Origin: JALHNI01 sp965229305
Lineage (GTDB): Bacteria > Acidobacteriota > Terriglobia > Bryobacterales > Bryobacteraceae
Length of the DNA stretch: 64,000 nucleotides
Assembly: GCA_965229305.1 (NCBI GenBank)
Contig: CBDDIZ010000025.1
Coordinates: 81,975-145,974, forward strand
Direction: 5' to 3'
Positions 32,241-41,905 of this stretch are shown here, in pieces (position 1 is the stretch's first letter; each line of letters opens with the position of its first letter). Below the pieces are notes generated by a model. It was not told the origin of the DNA. It ran no database searches and saw only the letters and a list, made by a program, of their open reading frames with translations. The translations under genes were made by a program, and so were the position numbers.

Positions 32241-32942
32241 TTGGTACCTCAGCACACGCACTCCGGGCGCGCCGTTGCCCACCCTTCTTTGGCTCTTTTG
32301 TTCGATATGGACGGCGTCATCGTCGATTCCATGCCCCTACACACCAAGGCCTGGGAAGCGCATCTGAGCGCGCATGGCCTGCCGCCCGACGCCGCCGCCA
32401 AGCGCATGCAAGGCAAGCGCAATGACGAACTCGTTCGCGACCTGTTCGGCCGCCACCTCGACGACGAGACCGTCTTCGCCCATGGCGCGCGCAAGGAGGA
32501 GCTCTTCCGCGAGTTGATGACCGGCCGTCTCCACGAGTTCATGATCTCCGGCGTGGAGGACTTCATCCGCCGCCACGCGGCGAATCCGCTGGGTGTGGGC
32601 TCCAATGCCGAACGCGCCAACATCGAGTTCGTCCTCACCGGTTCCGGCTTGAAGGAGGCTTTCCGCATCATCGTCGACGGCCATCAGGTGGAACGCCCCA
32701 AGCCCCATCCCGACATGTATCTGAAGGCGGCGGATCTGCTCGAGACCTCGCCGGCCGACTGTATCGTTTTCGAAGACTCGCCCACGGGCCTCGCGGCCGC
32801 GCGGGCGGCTGGTATGCGCGTCGTCGCCATCAACAGCGCGGGCCTCGCCGATCTGGGCGGCCCCGTCGATCTCGAGGTTCCCCACTTCTCTGATCCGAGG
32901 CTTGATTCATGGCTCCTGACGCAACAGCCTGGTACGCGGTAA
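32241..32942 (+). CDS. HAD-family phosphatase/phosphomutase (beta-PGM-like)
   Basis: This 233-residue haloacid-dehalogenase protein shows motif I LLFDMDGVIVDS, a helical cap with KRNDELVRDLFG, motif II VLTGSG-like region, motif III KPHPDMYLKAA and motif IV CIVFEDSPTGLAAARAAGM. The profile fits beta-phosphoglucomutase or sugar-phosphate phosphatases. The start is unsure: TTG at 32241 has GAGGT placed very close, and a TTG at 32294 just before LALLFDMDG is also possible. The 3' end overlaps the next gene by 34 bases. Confidence 0.88.
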   Translation: MVPQHTHSGRAVAHPSLALLFDMDGVIVDSMPLHTKAWEAHLSAHGLPPDAAAKRMQGKRNDELVRDLFGRHLDDETVFAHGARKEELFRELMTGRLHEFMISGVEDFIRRHAANPLGVGSNAERANIEFVLTGSGLKEAFRIIVDGHQVERPKPHPDMYLKAADLLETSPADCIVFEDSPTGLAAARAAGMRVVAINSAGLADLGGPVDLEVPHFSDPRLDSWLLTQQPGTR

Positions 32943-33928
32943 TTCTGCTCGCCGTGGGCGCGGTCTTCTGGGTATGGAGATCGGGCACCCGGCAACTGGA
33001 AGCGCTGCGCGACCTTACCCGTAAGCTGGACCGGATTGGCTCGCGAGTACTCGCCGCCGAATCGCGACGCGCTGTCGCCGACGTGCTCGAACAGGACTTG
33101 CCCGGCGCGCTCGGCCCGGTGAACTGGCGCCTGTATTTCTACGAACGCGCCCGCCGCACGCTCGAAGCCGGCGTGGAGATCATCCCCGTCCACGCGCCCG
33201 CCGAAGGCGAACCGGCCATGATTGCCTTGGCCTTCCGCCATCGGGTGCCGTCGCGCTTGCGGCCGCCCGGTACGGCCGAGACCATCCACTATCTGCCCTG
33301 CGGCTTGAACGACGATACGCATGGCGTGCTTGTAGTGCGGGGCGAAAGTCTGGGAGAAGCCGACGCCGAAGCGCTCAGCCATCTGGCCAATCAGGTAGGC
33401 GCCGCGCTGGCCCATCTGGAGGCTCGCGTGGGCCGCGAACTCGAGGCTCGGACAGAAAAGCGGCAAGCCGTCGGCGAAGTGCTGAACCGGGTGATCGGCG
33501 AGATTGAGCAGCAGGGCCAGTTCCCCGCCCTAGTGGACCGGCTGCGCGCCATGATGCGCGAAGAGGACCGCCACCTCGCGACCCACGTCGACGTCGCTCC
33601 CGTCGGCCCCATCCGCACCACGCTGCTGCTGGAGCCGGACCTCAACCTGCGCCGCGGCTATCTCGCCGCGCTGGGCGACCGCGGCATCCGCACGCTTCCG
33701 GCCACCACGGTCGATGAAGCGGCCGACCGCCTGGAGCGCGTCCCCTTCGACTTGGTGTTCTGCTCTGCCAGCCTGGCCCAAAGCGGCTGGCTCGACATCG
33801 CCAATCGTCTGGGCCGGCGCGGCCGCCTGGTGTGGCTCGCAGACTCGCGCAGCGCCCACTGGGTGGATGGCTCCGGCCTGCCCGTCATCACCGACGTCGA
33901 TGGGCTCGCCGCCGTCGTCGCCGGCTGA
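32909..33928 (+). CDS. membrane-anchored GAF-like protein with receiver-like C-terminus
   Basis: This 339-residue protein has one N-terminal membrane helix (WYAVILLAVGAVFWVW, 8-23) and then a GAF-like region (about 50-170; ALGPVNWRLYFYERARRTLE, GVLVVRGESLGEADAEALSH). A helical linker leads to a C-terminal domain like a degenerate response-regulator receiver (TTLLLEPDLNLRRGYLAALG, FDLVFCSASL, GRLVWLADS). The phosphoacceptor Asp position reads VFCSAS, so phosphorylation is unlikely. It overlaps the HAD gene. The role is unknown and may be signalling. Confidence 0.6.
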   Translation: MAPDATAWYAVILLAVGAVFWVWRSGTRQLEALRDLTRKLDRIGSRVLAAESRRAVADVLEQDLPGALGPVNWRLYFYERARRTLEAGVEIIPVHAPAEGEPAMIALAFRHRVPSRLRPPGTAETIHYLPCGLNDDTHGVLVVRGESLGEADAEALSHLANQVGAALAHLEARVGRELEARTEKRQAVGEVLNRVIGEIEQQGQFPALVDRLRAMMREEDRHLATHVDVAPVGPIRTTLLLEPDLNLRRGYLAALGDRGIRTLPATTVDEAADRLERVPFDLVFCSASLAQSGWLDIANRLGRRGRLVWLADSRSAHWVDGSGLPVITDVDGLAAVVAG

Positions 33929-33976
33929 AACGTTTCCCAGCCCTCCCACGTCAAAATCGGTGGGACCATAGTGAAC

Positions 33977-34450
33977 ATGAAGAAGAGTTTGCTCGCGCTG
34001 GCCATCGTCGGCGCGTTGTTTGCGCAGGATCGTTATAAGGGCCCCCGCCCGCCGAAGACCGACATTCCTTACCTGCTCCACGCCAACAACCTCGTCGAAA
34101 CCGACGCGGGCGAAGCGCAGGAAAGCAAGGCCAAGAACGACACCGTGTATACGGTTAGCGGCAGTGCCGCGCGGGCTCGCACGCCGCTCTCCGAACCGAT
34201 CTTCTTAATCGCCGTCGACAAGCTCTCCGCCGAAAAATTCAGTTGCTACCGCATGGAAGTAAAGGGCGGCAGCCGGCAGTTGGTACTGCCAGCCAAACCC
34301 GGCAAGAACTCGCCTCGCCCCATGCGGATGAACGTGACGCGCGTCCAGGATAATCTCTACCGCATGGAACTCTCCGAAACGCTGCAGAACGGCGAATATA
34401 CGCTGTCGCCGGACGGTTCAAATCAGGCGTTCTCTTTCTCCGTCTACTAA
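33977..34450 (+). CDS. small secreted protein (hypothetical)
   Basis: This 157-residue protein is read from ATG 33977; GTG 33971 is an alternative. The signal peptide is MKKSLLALAIVGALFA. The mature part is beta-rich (DTVYTVSGSAARARTPLSEP, MRMNVTRVQDNLYRMELSET, NGEYTLSPDG), reminiscent of secreted acidobacterial proteins of unknown role. It is convergent with mfd, overlapping by 4 bases. Confidence 0.7.
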   Translation: MKKSLLALAIVGALFAQDRYKGPRPPKTDIPYLLHANNLVETDAGEAQESKAKNDTVYTVSGSAARARTPLSEPIFLIAVDKLSAEKFSCYRMEVKGGSRQLVLPAKPGKNSPRPMRMNVTRVQDNLYRMELSETLQNGEYTLSPDGSNQAFSFSVY

Positions 34451-37400
34451 GCCCGAATCGCGTCCAACTGCCGCTTGAGATACGCCAGCAACTCACTGGG
34501 CTGGCTGAAGGCCGGCGCCACAATCCGCAGCACGCCCGCCGGGGTGAACTGCGCCTGCGGCGTGCGCTTCACATACTCCATCAAACGCATCGGCTCGATC
34601 TGCGCGCGCTCGTGCAGCTTGATGTTAAAGAAACCATGCCGGCGGTCCACCGCCTCCACGCCGACTTGCTGCGCCAGGCACTTGAGCAGCGCGAACTCGA
34701 TCAGCGTCGTGAGGCCGGGGGGCGTGGGACCGTAGCGGTCCGCCAGTTCCGCCAGCAACTTCTCGCCGGCCGCCGCGTCCTTCACGTCGGCGATCTTCTT
34801 GTAAGCGCGCAGCCGCTGATTCTCGTCGCTGATGTATTCGGGCGGAATGCGCACATCGATGCCCAGATTCAGCGTCGAATGAATCTCGAGCGGCACCTCT
34901 TCGCCCTTCAACTCACGCACGCTCTCCTCGAGCAGCTTCAGATAGGTTTCAAAGCCCACGGCCGCAATCTGGCCATGCTGTTCGCCGCCCAACAAGTTGC
35001 CGGCGCCGCGCAATTCCAGGTCGAGCGCGGCGATCTTGAAGCCCGCGCCTAGGTCGCTAAACTCCTTGAGCGCCGCCAGACGCTTGCGCGCCACTTCGGT
35101 CAGTTCCGTATCTTCCGGCACGAGTAAGTATGCATAGGCGCGCCGATTGGAGCGGCCCACGCGCCCGCGCAACTGGTACAGCTCCGACAAGCCATATCGC
35201 TCCGCATTCTCGATGAAGATCGTGTTCGCCTTCGGAATGTCGAGACCGTTCTCCGCAATCGTCGTGCAGACGAAGACATCGAACTCATGCCGCATGAAGC
35301 CGAGCAGTACCTTCTCGAGCTCCGCCTCGCCCATCTGCCCGTGGCCCACGCCGATACGGACATTCGGCAAGACTTCCTGGATCGAGGCTGCCCGCATGAA
35401 GATCGTGTCCACACGGTTGTGGATGAAGTAGACCTGCCCGCCGCGGCTCAACTCCTGCTCGATGCCTTCCTTTACCCGCTTCAGATCGAAGTGCGCCACC
35501 ACGGTGTGGATCGCCAGGCGATCCTTCGGCGGCGTCTCGATGACGGACATGTCCCGGATCCCCAGCAACGACATGTGCAGCGTGCGCGGAATGGGCGTCG
35601 CGCTCATGGCGAGCACATCGACGTTATGCCGGATCTGCTTCAACGCTTCCTTATGCCGCACGCCGAAGCGCTGCTCTTCGTCGACGATCAACAAACCCAG
35701 GTCGGCAAACTTCACGTCCTTCGAGAGGATGCGCTGCGTGCCGATCACGATGTCCACTTTGCCCGACTCAAGATCGGCCAGCACTTCCTTCACCTCCTTG
35801 GCGGAACGAAACCGCGACAGATGCTCGATGCGCGCCGGAAAGGCCGCAAAACGCCGTTTGAAGGTTTCGAAATGCTGGAACGCGAGTACGGTGGTGGGCG
35901 CGAGCAACGCGACCTGTTTGCCGTCGCCCAGGGCTTTGAAGGCCGTCCGCATCGCGACTTCGGTTTTGCCGAAGCCGACGTCGCCGCACAGCAGCCGGTC
36001 CATCGGCTGTTCGCCTTCCATGTCGCGCTTGATGTCGCGGACGGCGTTCAACTGATCCTTGGTCGCCGTGTACTCGAACGAGTCTTCAAACTCTCGCTGC
36101 CAATTGGAATCGGGCGAGAACGAGAAGCCTCCCGCCATCTTCCGGGCGGCGTAGAGCTTGAGTAACTCGTCGGCCATATCGACCATGCGCGCCTTCACGC
36201 GGGCCTTGGTCTTGGTCCACGTCACGCCGCCCATGCGATCGAGCGGCGGCGCCGCATCGCCCGCGCCGCGATACTTCGAAATCAGGTCCAGCCGCGTGAG
36301 CGGCACGTACAGCTTCGCTTCGCCCGCGTACTCGAGCAGCATGAAGTCGCCCGGCTGATCGCCCTGCTTGATCTCGCGGACGCCGACGAACTTACCCACG
36401 CCGTGCGTGACGTGCACTACGTAATCGCCCGGCTTCAGATCCGCCACATCCATGGCGAACGCGCCCAGGTTGGTTCGCACCTGCGGGGCGGCCACCACGC
36501 CGCTCGAATCGAAAACGTCGTCGATGCCGTAGAGCGCGAGGCGCGCGTCCATCAGAGTCACGCCGCGGCGAATGGCGCCGCGCACCAGATAGGTGGAAGC
36601 CATCTCGCCTTGATAGGCCCGGTCGGCGAGCATCGCCGGCGTCGTTTCGTTCGAGACAATGCCCAACTGATAGGGCATTTCGTACTGTTTGAAGATGTCG
36701 GCCAGGCGCTCCACTTCGCCCGAAGCCGGAGCGAAGAACATGCTCCGTCCGCCTTCATGCGCCCAGGTGCGCGCTTCGCTGATGGCCTGCGTGACGTTGC
36801 CGCGGAAGGTCAGTGCGGGCCGCGTGGGAATCGTCAGAGCATCTTCGCCCGAACCGAGTCCCAACTCGCGCAAGGTCAGTTGCGGCAGCCCTTCGGCCTG
36901 GCCATGAAACTCGCCCCATTGGAAGAAGTTCGCTTCCGCTAAGTCGGAGTCCTCAGCCAGCCGCTTCGCATAGCGCTCGGCCGCGCCCTTGGTCTGCTCC
37001 GGCTCATCCCAGACGATCAGCGGTTTGGACAAGAGCTGAAACAGCGCTCGCGAACGCGGATGCTCCAGCGCCCGGCGAAACTCCCAGCCGGAGCGCTGCG
37101 CTGCAATCTCCATCGGCCGAGGAAACTCCGTCAGCGGCAGCACCAGCACGCTGTCCACCTTCGTCACGGAACGCTGCGTGGCGATGTCGAACCGCCGCAG
37201 CGAATCGATCGTGTCGCCGAAGAACTCGATGCGAATCGGCCGCCCAGCCTCTGGCGGAAAGATGTCCACAATGCCGCCGCGCACCGAATACTCGCCCACC
37301 ATCTCCACCGGTTCGCGCGGCTCGTAGCCGATCGATTGCAGATGCTGCACCAGCGTCTCGATCGGCACCTCGTCATCCACCTTCAGGTGCAACGCCAGTT

Positions 37401-37845
37401 GGCGGTAAGCCTCGGCGTCTTCCACGCGGAACAGCGCGCTCGCCACCGGCGCAATCACGATCGGCACCCGCTGGCTCGCCTGCCGCCAGAGCCCCACCGC
37501 GCGCTGCTCACTGATTTCGTCATGCGGCGACAGACCCTGGTGCGGCAGCACGTCAAAGGCCGGCAGCACCATTGGCACCGGCTCGCCCTCGGGCGCCAGC
37601 ATGTCGAAGAACGTCTTCAGCGGATCGAACAGCGCCTCCGCCTGTTGATTGCCGTCCACCACCACCAGCAATTGCCGTCCTGTGGCCTGCCACAGATGGA
37701 CGAGGTAGAGCGCCTTGGCTGTCAGCGTCAGCCCATTCAGTTCCACCTGGGCCCCGGCGTTCTGCAGAAAACGGTGGATCAGTTCCTCGAAATGAGGATG
37801 CCGCGCGGCGGACTGCAACAGATCTCGGACGGCGGGATGGGTCAT
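34447..37845 (-). CDS. mfd: transcription-repair coupling factor Mfd
   Basis: This 1132-residue SF2 translocase removes stalled RNA polymerase and recruits UvrA. Domain order is seen from an N-terminal UvrB-like part, through the CarD-like RNA-polymerase-binding module (LKPGDYVVHVTHGVGKFVGV), to the helicase core with LLCGDVGFGKTEVAMRTAFK (Walker A), IVDEEQRFGVRHKE (DEEQ Walker B) and SATPIPRTLHMSLLG. The TRG motif region (NGLDIPKANTIFIENAERYG, LYQLRGRVGRSNRRAYAYLL) and the C-terminal TRCF domain complete it. Full family length. It overlaps rfaE2 by 4 bases (ATGA). Confidence 0.97.
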   Translation of the reverse strand: MTHPAVRDLLQSAARHPHFEELIHRFLQNAGAQVELNGLTLTAKALYLVHLWQATGRQLLVVVDGNQQAEALFDPLKTFFDMLAPEGEPVPMVLPAFDVLPHQGLSPHDEISEQRAVGLWRQASQRVPIVIAPVASALFRVEDAEAYRQLALHLKVDDEVPIETLVQHLQSIGYEPREPVEMVGEYSVRGGIVDIFPPEAGRPIRIEFFGDTIDSLRRFDIATQRSVTKVDSVLVLPLTEFPRPMEIAAQRSGWEFRRALEHPRSRALFQLLSKPLIVWDEPEQTKGAAERYAKRLAEDSDLAEANFFQWGEFHGQAEGLPQLTLRELGLGSGEDALTIPTRPALTFRGNVTQAISEARTWAHEGGRSMFFAPASGEVERLADIFKQYEMPYQLGIVSNETTPAMLADRAYQGEMASTYLVRGAIRRGVTLMDARLALYGIDDVFDSSGVVAAPQVRTNLGAFAMDVADLKPGDYVVHVTHGVGKFVGVREIKQGDQPGDFMLLEYAGEAKLYVPLTRLDLISKYRGAGDAAPPLDRMGGVTWTKTKARVKARMVDMADELLKLYAARKMAGGFSFSPDSNWQREFEDSFEYTATKDQLNAVRDIKRDMEGEQPMDRLLCGDVGFGKTEVAMRTAFKALGDGKQVALLAPTTVLAFQHFETFKRRFAAFPARIEHLSRFRSAKEVKEVLADLESGKVDIVIGTQRILSKDVKFADLGLLIVDEEQRFGVRHKEALKQIRHNVDVLAMSATPIPRTLHMSLLGIRDMSVIETPPKDRLAIHTVVAHFDLKRVKEGIEQELSRGGQVYFIHNRVDTIFMRAASIQEVLPNVRIGVGHGQMGEAELEKVLLGFMRHEFDVFVCTTIAENGLDIPKANTIFIENAERYGLSELYQLRGRVGRSNRRAYAYLLVPEDTELTEVARKRLAALKEFSDLGAGFKIAALDLELRGAGNLLGGEQHGQIAAVGFETYLKLLEESVRELKGEEVPLEIHSTLNLGIDVRIPPEYISDENQRLRAYKKIADVKDAAAGEKLLAELADRYGPTPPGLTTLIEFALLKCLAQQVGVEAVDRRHGFFNIKLHERAQIEPMRLMEYVKRTPQAQFTPAGVLRIVAPAFSQPSELLAYLKRQLDAIRA

Positions 37846-38324
37846 TCCGGACGAGAGTTAATCAATTCCACGATGTTGGTGGTCGAGTAGCCCGGCTCAA
37901 GCGGCAGCGCCATCACTTGCCCGCCGGCGGCTTCCACTTCTTCACGCCCCGCAATGAAATGCGACCAGTCCGCGCCCTTCACCAGAAAGTCCGGCAGCAC
38001 CTCGGCGATCAGTTCCCTGGGCGTGTCTTCGTCGAACAGCGTCACCGCATCCACCGCCGCCAGGCCCAGCGCCATGCCCGCGCGCGACTGCTCCGGCAGC
38101 ATGGGCCGCATAGGACCCTTTAAACGCTGCACGCTCGCATCCGTGTTCAACGCCAGAATCAGCACATCGCCCAGCGCCCGCGCGCTCTCCAGCAACCGGA
38201 TGTGGCCCGGATGCAGGATGTCGTAGCAGCCGTTGGTGAACACCACGCGCCGCCCTTCGGCCCGCCAGCGCTCACGTTGCGCCACTAAATCCGCGCGCTC
38301 ATAAAACACACCCATATACTGCAA
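37842..38324 (-). CDS. rfaE2: D-glycero-beta-D-manno-heptose 1-phosphate adenylyltransferase
   Basis: This 160-residue cytidylyltransferase-fold protein is equivalent to the C-terminal half of HldE. FTNGCYDILHPGHIRLLESA is the HxGH nucleotide site, and LVKGADW plus the ending PGYSTTNIVELI are typical of the stand-alone RfaE2 form. It makes ADP-heptose for lipopolysaccharide inner core. The stop overlaps mfd. The start may be 38324 or the ATG at 38315 (MGVFYERADL); the M20 gene is divergent with 2 bases between starts. Confidence 0.93.
   Translation of the reverse strand: MQYMGVFYERADLVAQRERWRAEGRRVVFTNGCYDILHPGHIRLLESARALGDVLILALNTDASVQRLKGPMRPMLPEQSRAGMALGLAAVDAVTLFDEDTPRELIAEVLPDFLVKGADWSHFIAGREEVEAAGGQVMALPLEPGYSTTNIVELINSRPE
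38315..38320 (+). promoter_or_regulatory. -10 box TATACT six bases before the M20 peptidase start
   Basis: TATACT ends six bases before ATG 38327, so transcription would start at the start codon itself, the geometry of a leaderless mRNA. No ribosome site is present. The box overlaps the rfaE2 start on the other strand. Confidence 0.4.
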
Positions 38325-38326
38325 TT

Positions 38327-39589
38327 ATGAATCGTCTTCTCCCGCTGATGGGCGTGGTCCTGCTCCAGGCGGCTTCTCCCGAGCGCGACGCCCGCCTGGC
38401 GCAGGCCGCCCAGTCGATGAAGCCCAAGCTCATCGATACGCGCCGCGACTTTCACATGCACCCCGAACTCTCGAATCGCGAAGCGCGAACCGGGAAGGTG
38501 GTGGCGGAGCGCCTCCGCGCGCTCGGCTTCGACGAAGTCCGCACCGGCGTGGCGCGCCATGGCGTCGTCGGCATTCTCAAGGGCAAGCTCCCTGGCGGCG
38601 TGGTTGCTTGGCGGACGGACATGGATGCCCTGCCGATCAACGAGACGATGAACATCCCGTACAAGAGCCAGAACCCCGGCGCCAAGCACGCCTGCGGGCA
38701 CGATGGACACCTCTCGGTCGCGCTGGGCACGGCCGAGATCCTCAGCAGCCTGCGCGACCAGATCCGCGGCACCATCGTCTTTATCTTCCAGCCGGCCGAA
38801 GAAGGTCCGCCGCCGGGAGAAGAGGGCGGCGCCCCGCTGATGATCAAGGAAGGCGTCCTCGACCGGCCCAAGGTGCAGGCCATCTTCGGGCTCCACATGT
38901 CGATGGGCGGCCGCGCTGGCACCGCCGGCTACACCAGCGGACCTTCTCAGGCTTCGTCGGACACTTACGAGATCGTCCTGCGCGGCAAGCGCAGCCACGG
39001 CGCCAATCCTCACGAGGGGATTGACGCCATCGCCATGGCTGCCCAGTGTTATCAGGGTCTGCAACTCATCAAGAGCCGTCGCATCGACGCCCAGCAGCCC
39101 ATGGTCCTCACCATCGGCAAGATCGCCGGCGGCGACCGTCATAACGTCCTCGCCCAGGAAGTCCGCATGGATGGCACGCTCCGTACCTTCAGTGAGAAGA
39201 CCCGCGAAGAAGTCCGCACCATGATGAAACAGACGCTCGCTAACTGCACCGGCATGCTGGGCGGCACCTACGAGCTCAACTTCATCGGCGTCGGCAATCC
39301 GCCCGTCGTGAATGACCCGCCGTTGGTCGCCAAGGCCGTGCCATCGCTCGAGCGCGTGCTTGGCAAGGACAACGTGAAGGCCAGTCCGCCGGCGATGGTC
39401 TCCGAGGACTTCTCTTACTACCAGCTCAAGATCCCGGGCTTCTTCTGGTGGCTGGGCATCGCGAACCCGGAACGCGGCATCACCGGCGGCCTGCACACTG
39501 CCGACATGGATATGGACGAAGACGCACTCGTTCACGGAGTGAAAGCAGCTTCGGCGATGTTACTCGACTTTCTGGATCAGCAACGCTGA
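38327..39589 (+). CDS. M20-family amidohydrolase/aminoacylase, secreted
   Basis: This 420-residue metallopeptidase has a signal-like N-terminus (LLPLMGVVLLQAASP). Metal-site motifs are RRDFHMHPELSNREARTGKV, WRTDMDALPI, HACGHDGHLSVALGTA and FQPAEEGPPPGEEGGAP (catalytic Glu pair), with the dimerisation domain (KRSHGANPHEGIDAI) and the late VSEDFSYYQ. It is of the M20D type, as in amidohydrolases that cut N-acyl amino acids or conjugates. The 3' end overlaps prmA convergently by 30 bases. Confidence 0.93.
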   Translation: MNRLLPLMGVVLLQAASPERDARLAQAAQSMKPKLIDTRRDFHMHPELSNREARTGKVVAERLRALGFDEVRTGVARHGVVGILKGKLPGGVVAWRTDMDALPINETMNIPYKSQNPGAKHACGHDGHLSVALGTAEILSSLRDQIRGTIVFIFQPAEEGPPPGEEGGAPLMIKEGVLDRPKVQAIFGLHMSMGGRAGTAGYTSGPSQASSDTYEIVLRGKRSHGANPHEGIDAIAMAAQCYQGLQLIKSRRIDAQQPMVLTIGKIAGGDRHNVLAQEVRMDGTLRTFSEKTREEVRTMMKQTLANCTGMLGGTYELNFIGVGNPPVVNDPPLVAKAVPSLERVLGKDNVKASPPAMVSEDFSYYQLKIPGFFWWLGIANPERGITGGLHTADMDMDEDALVHGVKAASAMLLDFLDQQR

Positions 39590-40300
39590 CCAGCCTTCTA
39601 AGTCGAACTGCCGGCCGGGGCCGAAAACGGCTTCCAGGCGCGCGACACTCGAAGGCCGAAAGCCTGATAGAATCACCGCCCGTCGCGTCACGCGGAGTAA
39701 GTCCTGCGCCAAAGTCACTAATACCTCGGCATTGATGTTCGCCGTCACCACATCGACGCTCGCCGCTTTGACCGCACGCGCCGAGCCCACAAAGTAGTCG
39801 ACGGGAATGTGCTCGCGCGCCACGCGTACGTCGGCCTCTTCGATGTCGCAGCCGATCGCACGCGCGCCCAAGAGACCCGTCGCGGCGCACAGAATTCCGG
39901 AGCCGCAACCCACGTCGAGAACGCGATCGCCCGCGCGCACGGCCGCTTCGAGCCCCATCATCGCCAGCCGCGTCCCGGGATGCTCACCCGTTCCGCACGC
40001 CATCCCCGGCTGATACTCCAGACGCAGGCGTCCCTCGGGCGTTGGCTCGGTCAACCAGGCGGGCGTCAGATAGAAGCGCTCGCCCACCAGGCGCGGCTGC
40101 CAGTTCTCCTGCCAGGCGGTGCTCCAATCCTCGCTGGGCGCCGCCTCGGGCGTCCCGAACTGAGCCGCGGTGTCGAAGTCTGCGAACCAGGCGACTAACT
40201 CAGAGTCTTCCTGTAACACGCCCAAAGTACCGGCCTCGTGTAAGTCGGCCACTAAGGCGTCCTGCTGTTCCGCCTCACACCCAATACGGACGGTGAACAC
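39560..40300 (-). CDS. prmA: ribosomal protein L11 methyltransferase
   Basis: This 246-residue protein has the short N-terminal substrate domain (FTVRIGCEAEQQDALV), the signature DWSTAWQENWQPRLVGERFY, GTGEHPGTRLA, and the SAM site VLDVGCGSGILCAATGLLGA (residues 127-146). PrmA trimethylates ribosomal protein L11. It is somewhat shorter than the proteobacterial enzyme. The GTG start overlaps the acyl-CoA synthetase stop by one base (TAGTG). Confidence 0.92.
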   Translation of the reverse strand: MFTVRIGCEAEQQDALVADLHEAGTLGVLQEDSELVAWFADFDTAAQFGTPEAAPSEDWSTAWQENWQPRLVGERFYLTPAWLTEPTPEGRLRLEYQPGMACGTGEHPGTRLAMMGLEAAVRAGDRVLDVGCGSGILCAATGLLGARAIGCDIEEADVRVAREHIPVDYFVGSARAVKAASVDVVTANINAEVLVTLAQDLLRVTRRAVILSGFRPSSVARLEAVFGPGRQFDLEGWSALLIQKVE

Positions 40301-41892
40301 TAACCCTGCACTCGCTTCTCTTTACCGGTCCAATACTTCTCTCGCAGCACGATCTTCTTGATCTTGCCGGTGCCGGTCTTCACCAGCGGCTCCGAGGAGA
40401 ACTCGATCAGGCGCGGCATCTTGAAGCGGCCCAATCGCGTGCTGAGATACTCGATCAGTTCCTCGGCCGTCAGCGCCGCATCCTGCTTCAGCACCACAAT
40501 GGCCGCCGGCACTTCGCCCCATCGTTCATCGGGCGCCGCCACCACCGCGCACTCGAACACCGCCGGATGCGAGAAGATCGCCTTCTCCACTTCGATCGAC
40601 GAGATGTTCTCGCCGCCTGAAATGATGATCTCCTTCTTCCGGTCGACGATATGAATCTGGCTATGCTCGTCCCACACGGCCATATCGCCGGTGTGAAACC
40701 AACCGCCCTCCATCACCGCGCGCGTGGCCTCGGCTTCGCGATAGTAGCCTTCCATCACATGATCCCCGCGCGCCACCACTTCGCCGATCGCCTCCATGTC
40801 GCGCGCGACGTCGTTCATCTCGCCGTCCACCACGCGCACCTCGACCCCGGGCGAAGCCCAGCCCGCCATGGCCTGACGCCGTAGCCGCTCCGGCTTCACC
40901 GAGTAGTCCACGCCCTCTTTCCAGCGCGAGGTCGTCAACAACGGCGCGGTCTCCGTGAGCCCGTACCCGCAGATGCACTCGCAGCCCATCGCCTGCTCCA
41001 GCCGGTCAATCAATTCCGGCGAAGACGCGGCCCCGCCCAGAATGATCTGCTTCAAGCTGCTGACGTCGTAATCCTTGATGCCTGGATGATTGATCAGCGC
41101 ATTGGCCATCGTCGGCACCAGGCACATGTAAGTCGCCTGGTGCTGTTGCGTCAGCCCCAGCACAAACGCCGGATCGAACCGCCGCACCATCACCTGCTTC
41201 CAACCCATCATCGTGCTCACCTGCGGTCGGCCCCAGCCATTCGCATGGAACAGCGGGATCGTATGCAGGTCGACCACGTCGCGCCGATGTTCCAGCAGCA
41301 CCGCCATATCGATCGCATGCAGATACAAGGTCCGGTGCGTCAGCATCACACCCTTCGGCGTTCCGGTGCTGCCGCTCGTGTAGAACAGTTCCGCCACCGA
41401 GTTCTCATCCACCGAGCCGATGTCCGCGCGCTCCGGTTCGCCCGTCGCCAGAAAGTCCTCGTACACCAGATCGGCGCACGCGGGCTTCTCCGCATCCAGG
41501 GTCATGAAGAACTCGATGCCGCCGCACATCGTCCGCAGCTTCTCCACCAGCGGCACAAAATCATTCTCAAACGCCAGCATCCGCGCGCCCGAATGATTCA
41601 AAATCGTCGCCAGTTCATGCAGCGAGAGACGCACGTTCAACGGCATCACGATCGCGCGCGCCTGCACCACGCCGTAATAGGCTTCGAGCAACTGATTCGT
41701 ATTGAAGCTGAGATAGGCCACGCGATCGCCGGCGAGAATGCCAATCTTCTTGAGCGCCGTGGCCAGGCGTCCCACGCGGTCGCCGAACTCGCGATACGTG
41801 AACTGCCGGTCTCCAGACACCACCCCGACGCGATCGCCAAAGAGATCCACTGCCCGGTTCAGGCAGCGCAAAGGAGTAAGCGGTACGAACAT
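40300..41892 (-). CDS. long/medium-chain acyl-CoA synthetase (AMP-binding)
   Basis: This 530-residue ANL-superfamily enzyme shows the P-loop YTSGSTGTPKGVMLTH (171-186), the acid-recognition block FHANGWGRPQ, CGYGLTETAPLL, GWFHTGDMAVWDEHSQIHIV (core 8) and the hinge DRKKEIIISGGENISSIEVE, with the catalytic Lys region KTGTGKIKK at the end. It forms acyl-adenylate then acyl-CoA, probably for fatty-acid use. Co-transcription with prmA is suggested by the 1-base overlap. Confidence 0.94.
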   Translation of the reverse strand: MFVPLTPLRCLNRAVDLFGDRVGVVSGDRQFTYREFGDRVGRLATALKKIGILAGDRVAYLSFNTNQLLEAYYGVVQARAIVMPLNVRLSLHELATILNHSGARMLAFENDFVPLVEKLRTMCGGIEFFMTLDAEKPACADLVYEDFLATGEPERADIGSVDENSVAELFYTSGSTGTPKGVMLTHRTLYLHAIDMAVLLEHRRDVVDLHTIPLFHANGWGRPQVSTMMGWKQVMVRRFDPAFVLGLTQQHQATYMCLVPTMANALINHPGIKDYDVSSLKQIILGGAASSPELIDRLEQAMGCECICGYGLTETAPLLTTSRWKEGVDYSVKPERLRRQAMAGWASPGVEVRVVDGEMNDVARDMEAIGEVVARGDHVMEGYYREAEATRAVMEGGWFHTGDMAVWDEHSQIHIVDRKKEIIISGGENISSIEVEKAIFSHPAVFECAVVAAPDERWGEVPAAIVVLKQDAALTAEELIEYLSTRLGRFKMPRLIEFSSEPLVKTGTGKIKKIVLREKYWTGKEKRVQG

Positions 41893-41905
41893 GGTGCCTC
41901 GAGTC

